In this document: in pieces, positions 41,442-49,863 of the stretch | Layout of the letters: each line of letters begins with the position of its first letter | How positions within the stretch are numbered: position 1 is the first letter of the stretch | From: Clostridiales bacterium | Lineage (GTDB): Bacteria > Bacillota > Clostridia > Oscillospirales > Oscillospiraceae | Length of the DNA stretch: 62,121 nucleotides | NCBI GenBank assembly: GCA_022787565.1 | Contig: JALFVN010000061.1 | Span: 1 to 62,121, forward strand | Direction: 5' to 3' | Position numbers and translations under genes: made by a program | The notes under the pieces: model-generated | Databases searched by the model: none | What the model saw: the letters and a program-made list of their open reading frames with translations, nothing else | Told to the model about the DNA's origin: nothing

Positions 41442-42123
41442 TCTGATAGCCCTTTCCCCACACGGTGCGGATGATTTTGGGGCTGGACGGATTGGCTTCA
41501 ATCTTCCGGCGCAGGTTCAGCACATGTACCATAACCGTATTGCCCGAGCCGGGCAGAAACTTCTCCTTCCACACCGCCTCATACAGTTCCTGGGCGGTGA
41601 CGGTCTTGCCCCGGTTGCGCAGCATGTATTCCAGGATAGCATATTCCGTATCGGTCAGCAGCACGGGCTTCCCGGCGCTGGTGACGCTGCGGGTGCTCAG
41701 ATCCACCTCCAGGTTTTCGATGGCCAGAGCCGCCTCCGGCTTGCCCCGGTATTCCTTATACCGGCGGAGCAGAGAGCCCACCTTGGCCAGCAGCTCCTCC
41801 TGGGAGAAGGGCTTGGAAAGAAAATCATCCCCGCCGCTGCTGTAGGCGGAGATGCGGTCCGACTGGGCAGATTTGGCCGTGAGGAACAGCACGGGGGCAT
41901 TGGAAAACTCCCGCAGCGTATCGCAGGTCTCATAGCCGCTCATGCCGGGCATCATCACATCCAGAATGATCAGGTCCGTATCCGGATGGGTCCGGAGATA
42001 ATCAACGGCGGCCATGCCGTCCGCCGCCTCGGTCACCGTATAGCGCTCCTGCAGAAGCAGGCGCAGAACGTTGCGGATATCGGCGTCGTCGTCAACGATT
42101 AAAATGTTGGATTTCGTGGGCAT
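41434..42123 (-). CDS. OmpR/PhoB-family response regulator
   Basis: 229-residue regulator: receiver domain with acidic pocket DDD (11-13), phospho-acceptor Asp55 (IILDVMMPGMSG) and Lys104 (FLSKPF), then a winged-helix DNA-binding domain (LTDTEYAILEYMLRNRGKTV, VMVHVLNLRRKIE, IRTVWGKGYQID). AGGTGA site upstream. It is coupled to the kinase gene and transcribed divergently from a sugar ABC importer. Tandem TTTAAG/CTTAAG half-sites at 42185-42200 are a plausible binding site. Confidence 0.92.
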   Translation of the reverse strand: MPTKSNILIVDDDADIRNVLRLLLQERYTVTEAADGMAAVDYLRTHPDTDLIILDVMMPGMSGYETCDTLREFSNAPVLFLTAKSAQSDRISAYSSGGDDFLSKPFSQEELLAKVGSLLRRYKEYRGKPEAALAIENLEVDLSTRSVTSAGKPVLLTDTEYAILEYMLRNRGKTVTAQELYEAVWKEKFLPGSGNTVMVHVLNLRRKIEANPSSPKIIRTVWGKGYQID

Positions 42124-42141
42124 ATGATCACCTCTTTTGGC

Positions 42142-42228
42142 ATTGTATCACATTTTTGTCTTTTCACAACGAAAAAAACAAAGATTTAAGAAACCTTAAG
42201 AGACAGCGGCACATAGATGTGATACAAT
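42142..42228. promoter_or_regulatory. Divergent promoters with a direct-repeat regulator site
   Basis: Minus (regulator gene): TTGTGA 42169-42164, 16-base spacer, TACAAT 42147-42142. Plus (ABC operon): weak GAGACA 42200-42205, 17-base spacer, TACAAT 42223-42228. TTTAAG (42185-42190) and CTTAAG (42195-42200) are one helical turn apart and abut the plus -35, as for an OmpR-type activator. The two -10 regions are inverted copies (CATTGTATCACAT against ATGTGATACAATG). Confidence 0.6.
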
Positions 42229-42363
42229 GCGGATTGTGACAGAAGCCCTGTCATTCTGAACGCCGGATGTTCTGTTTACGGAATCACCCGACGGCGTGCA
42301 GCACGGCGGGACTTTGTCCTTATAAAAAAGCAATATATAAATACCCTTTCAGGAGGATAAACA

Positions 42364-44778
42364 ATGAGAAAAGCAAAACGCATTCTGGCCCTTGTGCTGG
42401 CGGCGGTCATGCTGCTGGCTCTCGCGGCCTGCGGCAAGGACGGCGAGCAGGGCAGCACCCCCGGCACAACCGAAGAGACCCCCACGCCCGAATTTGTCTA
42501 CACCTCAAGCTACAAGACCCTCTCCACCGGTGCAAACGGCATGAACGCTCAGCTTTTTACCGAGGATGGCTTCTACTCCGTGGAATCCGAGAAGGTGGGC
42601 GAGAAGGAGCACGACCAACCTGCCGAGTACGAGGGCCAGTACGATATTTATGAGCAGGTCATCTACTTTGTAGGCTTCGACGGCAACAGGACCAAACTGG
42701 AGAACTACGAGCCTATTCGCCCGGACAGCGACACGGAAGGCCATGATTACGGCAGCTACATCAACGCCTTGATCCAGGGACAGGACGGCCAGCTCATCAC
42801 CCTGGACAACACCTGGGACAACTGGAACGACGCCCCCGAGGGCGTGGAGATGTACTCCGACGAGTGGTACAACTACTACCAATATGAGGAGCACTACTAT
42901 TTCCGCGTGCTGGATGCCACTGGCAAGGAGCTTTCCCGCAGCGAGCTGAATGTAAACACCGCTGACGGCAGCTACTTCTCCCCCTACTCCATGATCGCCG
43001 GTGAGAACGGCACCGTGATCTGCTGCTGCGATCAGGGCGTCATCGGCTTTGACCCCGCCACCGGCGAGCAGCTGTTCACCATTGAAATGAGCAACTACCC
43101 CGACAAGCTCATCCGCCTGACCGACGGCCGGGTAGTGGTCTCCAACTGGGGCGAGAACGGCAACCAGCTCACCGTGGTGGATGTGGCTGCCAAGTCTCTG
43201 GGGGAGAACATTCCCTTTGACGGCGACACCTATAACACCGTCAGCGGCAGCGGCGACTACGACCTGTATTTCACCAGCGGAACCAATTTCTATGGCTACA
43301 AGCTGGAAACCCAGGAAAAGACCAAGCTCTTCAACTGGATCAGCTGCGACGTGAATAACGACAACCTGTCCGGCTTCGCTGTCAATGCCGAGGGCCAGAT
43401 TCTTGGCCTGATCAACACCTGGGACAGCAATTACGAAAACTGCACCTGTGAGCTGGTCACCATCTCCAAGCAGCCCTATGACCCCAGCACGGAAAAGACC
43501 GTGCTGACTCTGGCCACCCAGTACGTCAACTGGAACGACCGGGACACCATTATCAAATTCAACCGCAACAGCGATAAATACCGCATTGAGGTGCTGGATT
43601 ACTCCGAGTACAACACCGAGGAAGACTACGAGGCGGGTCTGACCAAGCTCAAGACCGAGATTATGGCCGGCAATCTGCCCGACATCATCTGTCTCAACGG
43701 CCTGGACGGCGGCCTGCTCTCCGCCAAGGGGCTGATCGTTGACCTGTACCCCTACATGGACGCGGACAGCGAATTCAGCCGCGACGACTTCTTCCCCAAC
43801 GTGCTGAAGGCCGTGGAGGAAAACGGCAAGCTCTACTCCACCGTGGGCAGCTTCTACATCCAGACCGTGGCCGGTGCCAGCTCCGTGGTAGGCACTGAGC
43901 CCGGCTGGACCTACGCGGACCTGGAGGCGGCCCTGGCCACCATGCCCGAGGGCTGCGAGCCCTTTGACCACTACACCACGAGAGACGATATTCTCCAGAC
44001 CAGTCTGATGCTGGACATGGACGACTATGTGAACTGGAGTACCGGCGAATGCAATTTTGACTCTCAGCAGTTTATTGACCTGCTGAATTTTGCCAACAAG
44101 TTCCCCGCAGAATTTGACTGGGATAACTACGAGTGGAGTGAGGAGGACGACTCCTGGAACCGCATCGCCCAGGGCAAGCAGATGCTCATCAGCGCCAATC
44201 TCTCCGACTTTGACTCCTCCATTCTCCAGTATCAGACGATATTCGGCGGAGACGTGGACGATGTGACCTTCATCGGCTTCCCCACCAACAACGGCGTGGG
44301 CAGTATGCTGGGTATCGACTCCGGCTATGCCATCACCAAAAACTGCAAGGATCCTGAGGCCGCATGGCAGTTCCTGCGCAGCTTCTTTACCGAGGACTTC
44401 CAGAAGGGCCTGTGGAACTTCCCCAGCAACAAAAATGCCTTTAACGCAAAGCTCAAAGAGGCCATGACTCCCGAGTACATGACCGACGGCGAGGGCAACT
44501 ACATCCTGGACGAGAACGGCAACAAGATCGAACAGAGCCAGGGCGGCTTCGGCTGGGGTGACGGCGCGATGGTGGAAATCTACGCCATGACCCAGGAGCA
44601 GGCCGACAAGCTGATGGAGCTGATTGAAAGCACCGAAAAGGTGGCCAATTACGACAGCGCCATCTACGACATTGTCACCGAGCAGGCCGCAGCCTTCTTC
44701 GCCGGGCAAAAGAGCGCCGAAGAGGTAGCCAAGCTGGTACAGAGCAAGGCCAACATCTTTGTCAACGAGCAGCGGTAA
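42364..44778 (+). CDS. Large sugar-binding lipoprotein of an ABC importer with an extra N-terminal domain
   Basis: 804-residue extracellular solute-binding protein. Lipoprotein signal with Cys23 (LLALAAC). Residues ~25-370 are rich in Tyr, Asp and Trp and read like a beta-propeller (repeats such as ENGTVICCCDQGVIGFDPAT, TDGRVVVSNWGENG, YDLYFTSGTNFYG). From about 375 a family-1 solute-binding domain begins (KTVLTLATQYVNWNDRDTII, LKTEIMAGNLPDIICLNG, GVGSMLGIDSGYAITKNC). Family proteins are usually 400-450 residues, so this is a double-size form. Two permease genes follow; no ATPase gene is nearby, as is common for sugar importers sharing MsmK-type ATPases. AGGAGG site upstream. Confidence 0.87.
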   Translation: MRKAKRILALVLAAVMLLALAACGKDGEQGSTPGTTEETPTPEFVYTSSYKTLSTGANGMNAQLFTEDGFYSVESEKVGEKEHDQPAEYEGQYDIYEQVIYFVGFDGNRTKLENYEPIRPDSDTEGHDYGSYINALIQGQDGQLITLDNTWDNWNDAPEGVEMYSDEWYNYYQYEEHYYFRVLDATGKELSRSELNVNTADGSYFSPYSMIAGENGTVICCCDQGVIGFDPATGEQLFTIEMSNYPDKLIRLTDGRVVVSNWGENGNQLTVVDVAAKSLGENIPFDGDTYNTVSGSGDYDLYFTSGTNFYGYKLETQEKTKLFNWISCDVNNDNLSGFAVNAEGQILGLINTWDSNYENCTCELVTISKQPYDPSTEKTVLTLATQYVNWNDRDTIIKFNRNSDKYRIEVLDYSEYNTEEDYEAGLTKLKTEIMAGNLPDIICLNGLDGGLLSAKGLIVDLYPYMDADSEFSRDDFFPNVLKAVEENGKLYSTVGSFYIQTVAGASSVVGTEPGWTYADLEAALATMPEGCEPFDHYTTRDDILQTSLMLDMDDYVNWSTGECNFDSQQFIDLLNFANKFPAEFDWDNYEWSEEDDSWNRIAQGKQMLISANLSDFDSSILQYQTIFGGDVDDVTFIGFPTNNGVGSMLGIDSGYAITKNCKDPEAAWQFLRSFFTEDFQKGLWNFPSNKNAFNAKLKEAMTPEYMTDGEGNYILDENGNKIEQSQGGFGWGDGAMVEIYAMTQEQADKLMELIESTEKVANYDSAIYDIVTEQAAAFFAGQKSAEEVAKLVQSKANIFVNEQR

Positions 44779-44786
44779 TCAATAAG

Positions 44787-44880
44787 CTGTCATCCTGAGC
44801 GCAGCGAAGGCTCCCGTGTTCTGTGGCTCCGGTGTTCCCTCCACGGGATCCTTCGTCGCTTACGCTCCTCAGGATGACAG
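44787..44880. repeat. Palindromic (REP-like) element
   Basis: CTGTCATCCTGAGCG at the left and CTCAGGATGACAG at the right, same family as 12579-12919. It sits between the binding-protein gene and the permease genes and may lower permease expression relative to the binding protein, a known role of such hairpins in ABC operons. Confidence 0.85.
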
Positions 44881-44996
44881 CAGACTATTGGAAACAGGCC
44901 CAAGGGCCGCCCTGTGCGGCGGCCCTGAGGTCTTGCACGCGGAAGCTATATATAGTATAATATTCTTCAACGAAAACAAAAAAAGCGGTAAATGGT

Positions 44997-45884
44997 ATGA
45001 AAAAAATATCACCAAAACTGAATGACAGAGGAAAGGATTTTCTCAAAAGCATGTGCTTTCTCTCCCCCAGCCTTCTGGGGGTGGGCATTTTCTTTATCCT
45101 GCCCTTCTGCGTGGTGGTCTACTACTCCCTGATCGACGGGGTTGGATCGAAGAACTTTGTGTTTCTCCAAAACTTCATAAAGCTGTTCGATAACTCCGCT
45201 TTCCGGCTTGCCGCCAAAAACACGCTGACCTTCTCCGCCATGGCCGTGCCTCTGGCAGTGGTTTTGTCCATCGTCCTGGCTCTGATGCTGGAATGCCGCA
45301 TTCCCCTGAAATCCCAGTTCCGTACCTTCTTTTTAAGCCCCATGATGGTCCCCGTGGCCTCGGTGGTGCTGATCTGGCAGGTGCTGTTCAACTACAACGG
45401 CACCATTAACGAGTTTCTCATGCTTTTCGGTGCGGACAGGATCGACTGGCTCCAGTCCCAGTTCGCCCCGGTGGTGGTGCTGCTGCTGTTTCTGTGGAAG
45501 AACCTGGGCTACAACATGATCCTCTTCATGGCTGCCCTGAACAACATCCCCAAGGAGCTTCTGGAGGTGGCCGACGTAGAGGGGGCCGGCGAGATGTATA
45601 AATTCTTCGCCATCAAGCTGCGCTACCTGTCCCCCACGGTGCTTTTTGTCACTATTCTCTCTCTCATCAACTCCTTCAAGGTCTTCCGGGAGGTGTATCT
45701 GCTGGCCGGGGCCTATCCCTATGAGACGCTGTACACCCTTCAGCACTTTATGAACAACACCTTCGATTCTCTGGACTATCAGAAACTCTCCGCCGCCGCG
45801 GTGGTGATGGCCGTGGTGATGGTCATTATCATCGCCCTCCTGTTCAAGGCGGAGGACTGGTTCGGAAAGGATGTGGAGGGATGA
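44997..45884 (+). CDS. Sugar ABC transporter permease (MalF-like)
   Basis: 295-residue permease with six hydrophobic segments (SLLGVGIFFILPFCVVVYYS, FSAMAVPLAVVLSIVLALML, MMVPVASVVLIWQVLF). The loop that contacts the ATPase is EAA-like: NNIPKELLEVADVEGAGEMYKF. It overlaps the next permease gene by four bases (ATGA). The ribosome site is weak, which fits a regulatory gap created by the repeat element upstream. Confidence 0.92.
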   Translation: MKKISPKLNDRGKDFLKSMCFLSPSLLGVGIFFILPFCVVVYYSLIDGVGSKNFVFLQNFIKLFDNSAFRLAAKNTLTFSAMAVPLAVVLSIVLALMLECRIPLKSQFRTFFLSPMMVPVASVVLIWQVLFNYNGTINEFLMLFGADRIDWLQSQFAPVVVLLLFLWKNLGYNMILFMAALNNIPKELLEVADVEGAGEMYKFFAIKLRYLSPTVLFVTILSLINSFKVFREVYLLAGAYPYETLYTLQHFMNNTFDSLDYQKLSAAAVVMAVVMVIIIALLFKAEDWFGKDVEG

Positions 45885-46756
45885 AAAAGAAACGCTATTT
45901 TGGCCGGGGCGCCATGTTTTTGCTCTGCGCCTTCTTCGCTGTGGCCTTCCTGCTGCCCACGGTGCTGACCATCACCAACTCCTTTATGGCCGAAAGCGAG
46001 ATCAACGCCAACTACGGCATGGTCTTCTCCACTACTACCGGGGGATACGTCTCCGAAAAGGTGAATCTGAAGTTTATTCCGGACAAGGTCACCCTGTCCC
46101 AGTACATCACGGGCCTGATCAAAAGCCCGGAGTACCTGCTGAAATTCTGGAACAGCATCATTCTGGTGGTTCCCATTGTAATCTTTCAGGTGGCCATCGC
46201 CTCCGTGGCGGCCTACAGCTTCACCCGCTGGCGGGGCAAGATCAGAAGCGGCATTTTCTTCTTCTATGTCATTTTGATGCTGATGCCCTATCAGGTCACC
46301 CTGGTGCCCAACTACCTGGTCAGCGACTGGCTGGGTCTGCTGAATACCCGCTGGGCCATCATCTTTCCCGGCATGTTCGCCCCCTTCTCCGTGTTTCTGC
46401 TGACCAAGTTCATGCGCCGCATCCCCTATTCTCTCATCGAGGCCGCCAAGGTGGACGGCGCGGGCGAATGGGACATCTTCACCAAAATCTGTCTGCCCCA
46501 GTGCCGTTCGGCCCTGTATTCTATCGCCATTCTGGTGTTCATCGACTATTGGAACATGGTGGAGCAGCCCCTAATCCTCTTGCAGGACGCGGAGAGTCAG
46601 CCCCTTTCGGTGTTTCTCTCCAGCATCAATGCCGGGGAGATCGGTCTGGCCTTTGCCATGGCCACGGTGTACATGATCCCCTCCCTGCTGCTGTTCCTCC
46701 ACGGGGAGGAATATCTGGTGGAGGGCATTGCCAATTCCGGCAGCGTGAAAGGATAA
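45881..46756 (+). CDS. Carbohydrate ABC transporter permease (MalG-like)
   Basis: 291-residue permease with six hydrophobic segments (GRGAMFLLCAFFAVAFLLPT, ILVVPIVIFQVAIASVAAYS, FFFYVILMLMPYQVTLVP). The EAA loop is PYSLIEAAKVDGAGEWDIFT. Second membrane subunit of the importer, coupled to the first by overlapping stop and start. No ATPase gene follows; a repeat element and an unrelated exporter operon come next. Confidence 0.93.
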   Translation: MKKKRYFGRGAMFLLCAFFAVAFLLPTVLTITNSFMAESEINANYGMVFSTTTGGYVSEKVNLKFIPDKVTLSQYITGLIKSPEYLLKFWNSIILVVPIVIFQVAIASVAAYSFTRWRGKIRSGIFFFYVILMLMPYQVTLVPNYLVSDWLGLLNTRWAIIFPGMFAPFSVFLLTKFMRRIPYSLIEAAKVDGAGEWDIFTKICLPQCRSALYSIAILVFIDYWNMVEQPLILLQDAESQPLSVFLSSINAGEIGLAFAMATVYMIPSLLLFLHGEEYLVEGIANSGSVKG

Positions 46757-46762
46757 AGCAAA

Positions 46763-46914
46763 ATGCCTCCCCTGAAAGGGGAGGTGCCGAACGCAGTGAG
46801 GCGGAGGGGTTTAAAACGGCAGTGAAAGCCAATATAAACCCTGCGTTATCGCGGAGTTAACTTCGGCAAACCCTTCAGTCGCTTTCAGCGACAGCTCCCC
46901 TTTCAGGGGCGCCT
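46763..46914. repeat. MITE-like inverted-repeat element
   Basis: About 152 bases whose ends are imperfect inverted repeats: GCCTCCCCTGAAAGGGGAGG at the left, and the complement of GGCGCCCCTGAAAGGGGAGC at the right. Inner arms GGAGGGGTTT and AAACCCTTC also pair. It has no coding capacity and belongs to a second repeat family, related to 38752-38800. Confidence 0.7.
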
Positions 46915-46953
46915 ATATTGTATTATATTTCGATTTGACGAGGAGAAAAGCCC

Positions 46954-48618
46954 ATGGAAGTCAAAGTGAAAAACAGAGGATGGGTCAAAAACGCCGCCAT
47001 TATCTTTCTGGCGATAATGCTGGTACTGACCTTCTTCTCCAACACCTTTATGAACCACTCCCTGGCCGAGGTGGCCACCCAGAGCGTCACCAGCGGCTCC
47101 ATCACCGCCAAGGTGCGGGGCACCGGCACGGTGGAATCCAACGGCAGCTACCAGGTCAAGGCCGAGGCCACCCGGGAAATTCGGGCCGTTATGGTCAAGG
47201 TGGGCCAGGAGGTCAACCAGGGCGACGTGCTCTTCGTTCTGGGCGAAGGCCCCAGCGAGGAGCTGGACGCCGCCACAGAGCAGCTGCGCCAGCTTCAGCT
47301 CAGCTACCAGCGCACGGCGGTGAACATGCCCAGCTTTGACTATTCCCTGGACGAGCGGAACATTGTAAAAGCCAAGGAGACCCTGGCCAATGCCCAGGCT
47401 GCCGAAAACAGCGCCAAGGCCGCATTGGAACAGAACGCCAATGTGCCCGAAGACGAGCTGAAGGCCGCCCAGGCCCGGCTGGACAGCGCCGACTACAGCT
47501 TGACGCAGGCAAAAAATGATTTGCAGAAGCGTTACAATGAAGCTGTGGATAGCCAGAAAAAAGCCGCTGAGAATCTTCAGGAGCTCTTGAACAGTGCGCC
47601 TGTGGAAAGCCCCGCCCCCACGGAACCCGTTGAGGGTGAAGCGCCCGGTGAGACCGGCAGCGGGGAGGCCAGCTACCAGCAGCAGCTGGCCGCCGCGCAA
47701 GCGGAGCTGGACGCGGCAAACGCCCTGCTGGAGTCCCTTGACCCCAGTGTTGACCCCACCGTAAAGGCCGCCCAGGCCCAGGTGGACGAGGCCCAGGCCG
47801 CGCTGGACGCCATTCTGAACCGTGCCGGCCCCTATGCCGAGAGCTACAATCAGGCCGTAGAGGCCCGGAAAGTCGCCGAGGACGAGCTTTTCACGCTGGA
47901 ATACAACCTGAACCAGACAAGAATACAGAATAACAAAACCGCCGCTTCCGCCGCGCTGGAGCTGCAGGATCTGTCCCAGCAGATTGAAAAGGCCAAAAAA
48001 GAGCTGGCAGAACTCAGCGGAGGCGAAGATAACCAGATCACTGCCAATGTGGGCGGTATCATCGAGTCCATCGCCTACACTGCCGGCAGCACCGCCGCCA
48101 AGGACGAGGTGCTCTGCACCATTCAGGTGCCGGATCTGGGCTACTCCCTCAGCTTCTCCGTTACCAACGAGCAGGCCCGCCGTCTCCGTGTGGGAGACAG
48201 CGCCAGCGTTTCAAACTACTATTGGGGCAGCGAGATCACCGCTACCCTGACCAACATCAAAACCGATCCCAAAAGCCCCCAGACCAGCAAGCTGCTGACC
48301 TTTGACTTAAGCGGCGATGTGAACGCCGGTGCAGAGCTGACCATCTCCGTAGGCCAGAAGAGTCAGAATTACGAGACGGTCATCCCCAACTCCGCCATCC
48401 GCACCGACAGCAACGGCAGCTATGTGCTTGTTGTGCAGGCCAAAAACTCCCCTCTGGGCAACCGTTATATCGCCCAGCGGGTGGACATTGAGGTCGTGGC
48501 CTCTGACGATGTAAATTCCGCCGTCACCGGCGACCTGAGCAACGGAGACTTTGTGATCACCACCAGCAACAAGCCGGTACAGAAGGGCGACCAGGTGAGA
48601 ATGGCGGACGGCAACTGA
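46954..48618 (+). CDS. HlyD/MacA-family efflux adaptor
   Basis: 554-residue membrane-fusion-type protein: an N-terminal membrane anchor (AAIIFLAIMLVLTFFSNTFM), a biotinyl-lipoyl half (VRGTGTVESNGSYQVKAEAT, VKVGQEVNQGDVLFVLGEG), a long Ala/Gln/Glu-rich coiled coil of about 280 residues interrupted by a Pro/Glu linker (PVESPAPTEPVEGEAPGE), then the second lipoyl half and beta-barrel (GGIIESIAYTAGSTAAKDEV). Gram-positive adaptors of this type work with an ABC exporter. The gene after it is a permease; no ATPase lies in the operon. Confidence 0.86.
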   Translation: MEVKVKNRGWVKNAAIIFLAIMLVLTFFSNTFMNHSLAEVATQSVTSGSITAKVRGTGTVESNGSYQVKAEATREIRAVMVKVGQEVNQGDVLFVLGEGPSEELDAATEQLRQLQLSYQRTAVNMPSFDYSLDERNIVKAKETLANAQAAENSAKAALEQNANVPEDELKAAQARLDSADYSLTQAKNDLQKRYNEAVDSQKKAAENLQELLNSAPVESPAPTEPVEGEAPGETGSGEASYQQQLAAAQAELDAANALLESLDPSVDPTVKAAQAQVDEAQAALDAILNRAGPYAESYNQAVEARKVAEDELFTLEYNLNQTRIQNNKTAASAALELQDLSQQIEKAKKELAELSGGEDNQITANVGGIIESIAYTAGSTAAKDEVLCTIQVPDLGYSLSFSVTNEQARRLRVGDSASVSNYYWGSEITATLTNIKTDPKSPQTSKLLTFDLSGDVNAGAELTISVGQKSQNYETVIPNSAIRTDSNGSYVLVVQAKNSPLGNRYIAQRVDIEVVASDDVNSAVTGDLSNGDFVITTSNKPVQKGDQVRMADGN

Positions 48619-48619
48619 T

Positions 48620-49708
48620 ATGAAAGCTAAAGCACGGAAAAAAAGAATATTCCTGCTTGTGCTGGACACTGTGCTGGTTCTGCTGGCTCTGGTCTGTCTG
48701 CTGACTATCCGTGTTCTCTCTGCAGATATGGAGGCCCAGAAGGCGGCGGAGCGCTGGCAGGGCGAGAGCAGCACAGAATTCCGCCAGATCAGCTGTTACC
48801 TGCCCGTAGACGAAAAGCAGAGTCTGAACGACATGTACGCCTTTCGCTTCAAGCTGCTGGACGCGCTGCACAAGGCCGCGCTGGACATCGACACCGACGA
48901 AAGTCTGTTTGTAGACGCCTGGAGCGCCGTGGACAAGCTCACCGTTTCCAGCTCCCGGGCCACCGGCGAGGCTTCGGTCATCGCCGTGGGGGGCGAGTTC
49001 TTTCAGTTCCACCCCATCCGGCTTCTCAGCGGCAGCTATCTCTCTGAGGGCGATCTGATGCAGGACCGTGTGCTGCTGGACGAGGATCTGGCCTGGCTGC
49101 TGTTCGGCGGCACGGAGCTGACGGGAATGAGCCTGAAAATCAACGGCGTGCCCTTTGTGGTGGGCGGCGTCATTGAGCGGGAGCAGGATTTTGCCAGTAA
49201 GCGGGCCTACACCGTGGGCCAGGGGCTCTACATGTCCTACGACGCCTATGTGGGTCTGACGGGGAATGAGCAGTCCGTCACCTGCTACGAGCTGGTGATG
49301 CCCGAGCCGGTGAAGGGCTTCGCGCTGGACACCGTGAAGGAAAACTTCAATCTTGGCCGGGGCGAGGCAGTGGAAAACACCGGGCGCTTCGGGTTTTTGC
49401 GGCTGTATAAGCTGCTGGGGCAGACCGGCACCCGCTCCATGCAGGCCATGGGAATGATGTACCCCTATTGGGAAAACGCGGCGCGCTGCGTGGAGGACAT
49501 CTGCGTGATGCTGCTCCTGGCCGCTACCGTCTTTGCCCTTGTGCCTCTGGTGACAGCGGTTGTGTGCCTTGTCCGCCTGCTCATCAAGGGCAAAAAGGGA
49601 CTGGAGGAAGAGGTTCTGCCCAGGCTGAAGGACAGCGCGGAGGAGGCCGTCCGGGTACGGCAGCGCCGCCGCTGGGAAAAGAAGCACGGCCTGCACGAGA
49701 AAAAATAG
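48620..49708 (+). CDS. MacB/FtsX-like ABC permease, shortened
   Basis: 362-residue protein: an N-terminal membrane helix (IFLLVLDTVLVLLALVCLLT), a large extracytoplasmic MacB-core-like domain (VIAVGGEFFQFHPIRLLSGS, LLDEDLAWLLFGGTELTGMS, FVVGGVIERE), and only one clear C-terminal helix pair (VMLLLAATVFALVPLVTAVV) before a highly basic tail. FtsX/MacB permeases normally have four helices, so this form may be reduced and may not be a functional channel alone. It begins two bases after the adaptor stop, so the two are cotranscribed. Confidence 0.72.
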   Translation: MKAKARKKRIFLLVLDTVLVLLALVCLLTIRVLSADMEAQKAAERWQGESSTEFRQISCYLPVDEKQSLNDMYAFRFKLLDALHKAALDIDTDESLFVDAWSAVDKLTVSSSRATGEASVIAVGGEFFQFHPIRLLSGSYLSEGDLMQDRVLLDEDLAWLLFGGTELTGMSLKINGVPFVVGGVIEREQDFASKRAYTVGQGLYMSYDAYVGLTGNEQSVTCYELVMPEPVKGFALDTVKENFNLGRGEAVENTGRFGFLRLYKLLGQTGTRSMQAMGMMYPYWENAARCVEDICVMLLLAATVFALVPLVTAVVCLVRLLIKGKKGLEEEVLPRLKDSAEEAVRVRQRRRWEKKHGLHEKK

Positions 49709-49712
49709 ATTC

Positions 49713-49740
49713 AAAGACCTTTCCCCCGGGAGAGGTCTTT
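49713..49740 (+). terminator. Terminator after the adaptor-permease operon
   Basis: Stem AAAGACCTTTCCC (49713-49725) with 49728-49740 (one G-T pair), followed by TCTATT. Positions 49713-49740 end the plus-strand operon. Confidence 0.78.
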
Positions 49741-49797
49741 TCTATTCCCCGGATAATAAGGCCCTTTCTGAAAATTTCTTAATTTTTTAACTTTTTG

Positions 49798-49827
49798 TTG
49801 ACAAATTGTAACCTTTTGGTGTATCGT
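49798..49827 (+). promoter_or_regulatory. Promoter of the GH25 gene
   Basis: TTGACA (49798-49803), 18-base spacer, TATCGT (49822-49827), 36 bases upstream of the ATG at 49864. Confidence 0.5.
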
Positions 49828-49863
49828 ATAGTCACCATAATATTATACCCGGAGTATACAGCC

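Noticed and set aside
42505-44709. 734-codon minus-strand open frame opposite the binding-protein gene
   Set aside because: It is an antisense shadow of a GC-rich gene: no ribosome site, Val/Gly/Leu-rich composition and no recognisable domain.
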